8,028 nt of DNA from Phycisphaerae bacterium (lineage in GTDB: Bacteria > Planctomycetota > Phycisphaerae > SM23-33), in NCBI GenBank assembly GCA_030754715.1, contig JASLZV010000066.1:1-8028 (forward strand), in the 5' to 3' direction. Shown here one piece after another: positions 3,852-8,028 of this stretch. A program made the position numbers and the translations under genes. Every line of letters begins with the position of its first letter. Position 1 is the stretch's first letter. The notes beneath the pieces were generated by a model. That model saw nothing but the letters and a program-made list of their open reading frames with translations, searched no databases and was not told where the DNA came from.

Positions 3852-3895
3852 ATGCCGGACGTGAGAAAGAACCCCCATCCTATGAAGGGTGGGGG
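3841..3895 (+). promoter_or_regulatory. Hairpins over the small terminase start (translational coupling)
   Basis: CCGGCA (3841-3846) and TGCCGG (3853-3858) form a 6-bp stem whose loop holds the lipoprotein's stop and the A of the next ATG. A second 10-bp hairpin (arms 3872-3881 and 3886-3895, loop ATGA) follows in the first codons. No SD is visible before this ATG. Ribosomes that finish the lipoprotein would open the first stem, so translation is probably coupled. This is read by eye. Confidence 0.4.
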
Positions 3896-4181
3896 GCTAC
3901 CCGCAGTCACACCGGTAGAAATTGATCGTGTTCGACGCTCTGTTCTCGACGTCGTTCGCAAGAATATCCCCAACATCCGGGCTGTTTTGCAGGGGGATAA
4001 GGACTGGAGCAACCAACAGGTACGACTGTTCAGTGTCATGTTGAATAAAGTAATGCCTGATCTGCACCACTCGTTTAATCAGCACACTGTCGAAAACAAA
4101 CAATTGCACGAACTGACTGAAGACGAGTTGCACCAGATCGTTATTGAGGCAGAAAGGCTGGAAGAAGAGGGAGAGGATTAG
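3852..4181 (+). CDS. Probable terminase small subunit, 109 aa
   Basis: This gene lies directly before the large terminase, the usual place of the small subunit, which recognises phage DNA and directs packaging. The product has a basic N-terminus (MPDVRKNPHPMKGGGLPAV), a helical middle (EIDRVRRSVLDVVRKNIPNI, then WSNQQVRLFSVMLNKVMPDL) and an acidic helical end (HELTEDELHQIVIEAERLEE). The L-x-x-K-V-x-P-D-L segment followed by an E-x-L-T/S-x-x-E-L helix is familiar from short proteins upstream of large terminases, but no DNA-binding domain is certain. The chosen ATG has no SD and directly follows the previous stop. An inner ATG at 3882 is weaker. The stop is one base before the GTG of the large subunit. 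Confidence 0.65.
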   Translation: MPDVRKNPHPMKGGGLPAVTPVEIDRVRRSVLDVVRKNIPNIRAVLQGDKDWSNQQVRLFSVMLNKVMPDLHHSFNQHTVENKQLHELTEDELHQIVIEAERLEEEGED

Positions 4182-4182
4182 A

Positions 4183-5826
4183 GTGCCTGTCACCAGGAAG
4201 GAAGCGGCTAAACACCTCCTCAAACTCATGGACACCCGGGAATCTTTCCGCGGGTTCTGTACATCGCTGTACCCACAATTCAAGTTTGCCGGGTTTCAAG
4301 AGGAACTCATCGATACTCTGGACAAACTGGAACGCGGGGATCTCGGCACGACACGCCTACTCATCACTATGCCGCCCAGGCACGGCAAATCGTTCTTTGC
4401 AACCGTCTTATTCCCCGTTTATTACCTGGCCTGCAAGCCGAATCGCAACGTCCTCTCGACCTCGTATAACCAAGACCTCGCCAAAACATTCGGCCGCCAG
4501 GTGCGGGACCATGCCCGCGAGCCGCTCGTCTTGCAGTCGTTCGACACCTTCGAGATGTCCGATGAATCCCGCGCCGTAGACGATTGGCGTACCACAGCCC
4601 ACGGTTCCTACTACGCCACTGGCGTGGGCGGCTCCACCACGGGCCGCGCAGCGACTCTGCTGATCCTCGATGACCCGATTAAGGCTCGTGAGGAGGCGGA
4701 ATCCGCGACCCAGCGCAACAAAGTCTGGAGTTACTACGTCTCAGCACTCACAACTCGTAAACAGCCCGAGCCGGACGGCACTGCCGCGATCGAGATCATC
4801 ATCCTGACCCGTTGGCACCCCGACGATGTGGCGGGGCGCATTATGGAGACGGACGACTGGAAGGAAGGGGAGTGGCACCACGTCAATTTCTCGGCAATCC
4901 AAAAGACGCCGACGCAAATCAAGATGAACGTCTCGATGCTGCCGCCGGACGACCCCCGCTATTTGCCCAGTGAGATGCTGCCCAAAGTCGCTCCGTCGAA
5001 ACGCGACGTCTACAAAGAGGAAGAGACGGCTCTGTGGCCTGAACGATTCCCGCTGGAAGAATTGAAGAAGCGCGAACGCCTGGACGCCCGGGAATTCGCT
5101 TCCCTATACCAGCAGACGCCTTACGTCCTCGGCGGCAACATCATCAAATCGGTCTGGTGGAAGCAGTACGAAAAAAGCGAAGAGCAGGAGTACCAGTTCC
5201 TGATCATATCGGCCGACACGGCATTCAAGAAAACCGAGACAGCGGACTTTAGTGTCCTCCTCGTCTGGGGCATGACCCCTACAGGCGATCTCCACATCAT
5301 CGACTGCGTGCGGGGCAAGTGGGACTTTCCGGGCCTCAAGCGTATCTGTATCTCGACCAACGCCCAGTACCGGGGCAAGGGGTTGCGCGGTATCTACATT
5401 GAAGATAAAGCCAGTGGCCAATCTCTGCTACAGGAACTCCGCACTGAGTCCGGTATGTCAGTCATACCGTACAAGGTTGTGAACGACAAGGTGGCGCGGC
5501 TGAACGCGGTGACTCCGCTGATCGAGGGGGGGAGAGTGTTCCTGCCTAATAAAGCCGGTTGGCTCGATGATTTTTTCACGGAGATGCAAAGTTTTCCTTC
5601 CGGCAAGCATGACGACATCGTGGATGCCCTCTCGATGGGCCTGGATGTGCTGTCCCGCATGGGCGGCCAGGCTTCCGACGCTATCTCGGGCACCATCGAT
5701 CTTTCGAGCTCCCTCTACGCCCAGTTCTCTCCAATAGACCCTGACGCAAAGCAACTCGGTGAGTGGGTCGATAACGTGGGACGCGAAGAGCGCAAAGAGC
5801 GCTATTTTGTCCGTTGGGGCGAATAG
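4183..5826 (+). CDS. terL: Terminase large subunit (packaging ATPase-nuclease), 547 aa
   Basis: This is the DNA-packaging motor that drives DNA into the procapsid through the portal and cuts the concatemer. Numbered from GTG 4183, the Walker A-type motif is MPPRHGKS (63-70), Walker B is LLILDDP (159-165), and the coupling motif is ILTRWHPDD (207-215). The C-terminal RNase H-like nuclease shows acidic residues at D345 (SADTAF), E407/D408 (YIEDKASG) and D477/D478/D481 (HDDIVDALS). Length and order are normal for the family, and no key residue is missing. GTG has a GAGAGG SD six bases upstream and follows the previous stop by one base. A frame extension to TTG 4144 would overlap that gene. The portal gene follows after 40 bp. 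Confidence 0.96.
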   Translation: MPVTRKEAAKHLLKLMDTRESFRGFCTSLYPQFKFAGFQEELIDTLDKLERGDLGTTRLLITMPPRHGKSFFATVLFPVYYLACKPNRNVLSTSYNQDLAKTFGRQVRDHAREPLVLQSFDTFEMSDESRAVDDWRTTAHGSYYATGVGGSTTGRAATLLILDDPIKAREEAESATQRNKVWSYYVSALTTRKQPEPDGTAAIEIIILTRWHPDDVAGRIMETDDWKEGEWHHVNFSAIQKTPTQIKMNVSMLPPDDPRYLPSEMLPKVAPSKRDVYKEEETALWPERFPLEELKKRERLDAREFASLYQQTPYVLGGNIIKSVWWKQYEKSEEQEYQFLIISADTAFKKTETADFSVLLVWGMTPTGDLHIIDCVRGKWDFPGLKRICISTNAQYRGKGLRGIYIEDKASGQSLLQELRTESGMSVIPYKVVNDKVARLNAVTPLIEGGRVFLPNKAGWLDDFFTEMQSFPSGKHDDIVDALSMGLDVLSRMGGQASDAISGTIDLSSSLYAQFSPIDPDAKQLGEWVDNVGREERKERYFVRWGE

Positions 5827-5866
5827 TGTGGACGACATTTTTCCTCTCACGAGATAAAAGGGTACG

Positions 5867-7774
5867 ATGGCCAGATACAAAGAAGAACGGGCTGGGCGAT
5901 TAGATGATGATGTAGTTGTTGATCTGTCAGAACTTATTGAGCCGCTGACAGACTACCGGGACATTTCCGACATGCTGACGGACGAGCAGGAGCGCAAACT
6001 CCTCGATTACGTCCGCGCCATGACCAAGATGTCTTACGCCCGCATCTCCCGTCGATACGACCACTGGAAGGACGCAGACCGCGCCCACGATGTCTGGGTG
6101 CCGGCAGACGCGACCAAGTTCCGCGAGAAAGTCGTTATCGCAGACACCCGGGCTATTGCCGATACGGTGCTGACATACCTGATGTCTGCGCTCGGCGGCA
6201 GGAACCCGATGTTCCAACTCGAAGGGATGAACCGCAAATCGAGAAAGTCTGCGGCGATCCTCGAACGGCTCCTGCACCAGCACATGCGCCGCAGCGCGGG
6301 CGAGGCTCGTCTTGCACAGTTGCTGCTTGATTCGGTTCGCTACGGATTCGCCCCGGCGAAGGTCGTCTGGGATCCCAAGACGAACACCAACCAGGTGGTC
6401 AACTTCGATCCAAGACGAGTGTTCCCAGACCCCCGCGTAACCTGGGGTGATTGGGACCGGATGCAGTTCGTAGTGTTCGTTGATCACGTCTCGACCAATG
6501 CTCTGATCGGCTCCGGCATGTATCCGAAAATCCGTAAATACCCGGGACTCCGGCGCGGCGTTGCCAAGTCCAGTTCATGGGATGCCCACATGGTGATCCG
6601 TGAAGAAGGCCGCGGCCTGAACATCAGCCCGGACCTGGAAGTCGGGACCGATTCAGGTTTTAATTTTTCGCTAGACGATGCTCGTCTTATAGACGAAGCA
6701 TGGGTTCGTCTTAACGGTTACGAGATAGGCGTCCCGTCGATAGATCAGGTCTGGATGGTGATCACGATCATGGACGAAGAAGCAGTGATCCGCTGCCAGT
6801 TGAATCCTTACGGCCGCCAGTTTCCGGTCGTGGTCGGCGGCCTGTTCCACGACGTTCACAAGACCTACAGCCAATCTCTGTACGATCTTCTTTTGCCGCT
6901 TCACGAAGTCTCAACCTGGCTCCTCCGTTCCAGAATCGACAACGTGCAAGCGGCGCTTAACAACCTCGTGTTCGTTGACCCGACTCAGGTTAGCGTTCCC
7001 GACCTCATTGACCGTAACCCGTGGGGTGTGGTCAGAACCCTGCCCGGCACCAAGCCGGGTGAGGGGGTCTTTATCGCCCAGGTGCCAGACGTTACCAAGG
7101 GCCATTGGGACGATATCGCCGCAATGTCGGAACTCAAGCAGCGGGTAAGCGCGGCCAGTGACGCCCAGCAGGGCGTGCCGACAGCAAGCGGGATCCGCAG
7201 CGCCACAGAGATCGCCCGGCTGACCCAACTTGGCTCACAACGTCTTGGCGTACTGGCCAGAATCATGTCGGCCACCACGATCCGGCCAATGGTGCGGATG
7301 ATGGTGGGCAACCTACAGGATTCTCTCCTCGAAGGCGGCGCGATCCGTCTCGACCCCTCAGATACTTCGACCAGACTCGAAGCGAACACTAACGACGGCT
7401 ACTTTGATTACAAGCAGGCTGAACTCCAGGGCGATGTCGATTACCTGGTCATCGACGGCACGCTTCCGATAGAGCCGACCCGTAACGCAGAAACCTGGCT
7501 GTCGATGCTGCAAGTCATCAACCAGACCGGCCTGCAAATGGAGTACAAGGGCGGCAAGATCGTCGAGGAAGCGATTCGCGCAATGGGTGTCAGCGATCTT
7601 GACAGGTTCAAGATCACCGAAAGAGAAGCGGAGCAGGGCATGTCTCCGTCACAGGAGATGGCGGTGATGGAAAAAATGCGAGGCGCTTCGGTTCAACCGC
7701 AGGAAAAGATTCAGGCCGAAGCGGCCAAAGGGAACATCATTCCAATGCGACAGGCCATGGGCCTGGGTGAATAA
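5867..7774 (+). CDS. Portal protein (head-tail connector), 635 aa
   Basis: The portal is a 12-subunit ring at one capsid vertex through which DNA enters and leaves, and it docks the terminase and later the tail. The assignment rests on position right after the large terminase, on length (635 aa, within the range of large portals), and on its pattern. The N-terminal wing holds VWVPADATKFREKVVIADTR (77-96) and RYGFAPAKVVWDP (158-170). FDPRRVFPDP (180-189) and FPVVVGGLFHDVHKTYSQS (319-337) follow. Next comes the long stem helix LLLPLHEVSTWLLRSRIDNV (341-360), then the A-S-x-x-Q-Q-G-V region (430-437). The C-terminus has a charged helical tail. ATG at 5867 has only a weak SD (AGGG, four bases upstream). 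The ORF is intact. Confidence 0.87.
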   Translation: MARYKEERAGRLDDDVVVDLSELIEPLTDYRDISDMLTDEQERKLLDYVRAMTKMSYARISRRYDHWKDADRAHDVWVPADATKFREKVVIADTRAIADTVLTYLMSALGGRNPMFQLEGMNRKSRKSAAILERLLHQHMRRSAGEARLAQLLLDSVRYGFAPAKVVWDPKTNTNQVVNFDPRRVFPDPRVTWGDWDRMQFVVFVDHVSTNALIGSGMYPKIRKYPGLRRGVAKSSSWDAHMVIREEGRGLNISPDLEVGTDSGFNFSLDDARLIDEAWVRLNGYEIGVPSIDQVWMVITIMDEEAVIRCQLNPYGRQFPVVVGGLFHDVHKTYSQSLYDLLLPLHEVSTWLLRSRIDNVQAALNNLVFVDPTQVSVPDLIDRNPWGVVRTLPGTKPGEGVFIAQVPDVTKGHWDDIAAMSELKQRVSAASDAQQGVPTASGIRSATEIARLTQLGSQRLGVLARIMSATTIRPMVRMMVGNLQDSLLEGGAIRLDPSDTSTRLEANTNDGYFDYKQAELQGDVDYLVIDGTLPIEPTRNAETWLSMLQVINQTGLQMEYKGGKIVEEAIRAMGVSDLDRFKITEREAEQGMSPSQEMAVMEKMRGASVQPQEKIQAEAAKGNIIPMRQAMGLGE

Positions 7775-7776
7775 CA

Positions 7777-8028
7777 ATGCCACATAGCAGTCAACTATCG
7801 AAGAACGTCGTACCCGCTGTCAGGGAGTTCATAGAGGCCAGGTTAAGGGAGTCCCTCAACCTCTTGAAAACCGACATCGACCAGAGGGTCGAGCGAGGAG
7901 GCGGTTGTTCAAGTTGTTCGTGCAAGGATGATTTCGCCGAGATAAAAAAGCGGCTGGAATTCATCGAGCAACGATACAGTGAGGACGACAGGTATGCCCT
8001 AACTCGTGGGAAAATCTTCCAACTCATG
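7777..8028 (+). CDS. Hypothetical phage protein with Cys cluster, truncated by window
   Basis: ATG at 7777 follows the portal stop by two bases, and the frame is open to the window end (84 codons). The start MPHSSQLSKNVVPAVREFIE leads into a charged helix (ARLRESLNLLKTDIDQRVER). A Gly-rich turn with three Cys follows (GGGCSSCSCKDD, Cys44, Cys47, Cys49), then a second charged helix (FAEIKKRLEFIEQRYSED). The two helices may pack as a hairpin or coiled coil. The C-x-x-C-x-C cluster could bind a metal but is alone so far. The SD is weak (GGGTGA), so translation may be coupled to the portal. The position suggests a head-assembly or scaffold-type role, but no family is recognised. Confidence 0.72.
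   Translation, partial: MPHSSQLSKNVVPAVREFIEARLRESLNLLKTDIDQRVERGGGCSSCSCKDDFAEIKKRLEFIEQRYSEDDRYALTRGKIFQLM

Noticed and set aside
1..8028. tRNA or rRNA genes
   Set aside because: No cloverleaf with a GTTCRA-type T-loop and CCA end, and no rRNA-like sequence, was seen by eye on either strand.

Overview
The window looks like part of a tailed bacteriophage (Caudoviricetes) genome or prophage. The evidence is a packaging and head block on the + strand (probable small terminase, large terminase, portal), next to a dense leftward block of very short genes that match no bacterial operon I know. Nothing here fixes the host. Shine-Dalgarno (SD) sequences of the GGAG or AGGAG type and a textbook lipobox point to a bacterial host. 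The outward-facing lipoproteins fit a Gram-negative host, but that is inference. The order small terminase, large terminase, portal is typical of many siphoviruses and podoviruses but not of the T7 gene order.

Left arm (1-3084, - strand): eleven genes, transcribed leftward. Reading in that direction: an Ala-rich protein with a SAP/HeH-like tail (2752-3084), a strong terminator (2698-2730), two small genes (2458-2640, 2246-2443), a second terminator with nearly the same stem (2195-2224), one small gene (1932-2135), then a tight run of seven genes (1850 to the left edge) joined by ATGA stop/start overlaps. Two of those seven (1501-1659 and 1364-1522) are only 52 codons each and overlap by 22 bp. 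Only the 193-aa protein has a recognisable domain (YodL-like, tentative). Several of the others share a short pattern of a beta strand followed by a Glu-Ala-rich helix.

Divergent region (3085-3459): about 375 bp without a convincing gene. It holds an inverted repeat, a 10-bp palindrome, a G7/C7 hairpin, and one copy of a 32-bp dyad element whose other copy is at 1940-1971. Both copies lie upstream of a leftward gene set. They differ at three positions, and two of those differences form a compensatory base pair. The element looks like a phage-specific regulatory site, perhaps a promoter. It is the most interesting signal in the window.

Right arm (3460-8028, + strand): a small single-span membrane protein, a small lipoprotein, a probable small terminase subunit, the large terminase (ATPase plus nuclease), the portal protein, and the start of a further gene cut by the window edge. 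Start and stop codons of the first four are coupled or 0-1 nt apart, so this is one late operon for DNA packaging and capsid vertex assembly. The two membrane proteins at its head may serve lysis or envelope modification, but this is not shown by sequence.
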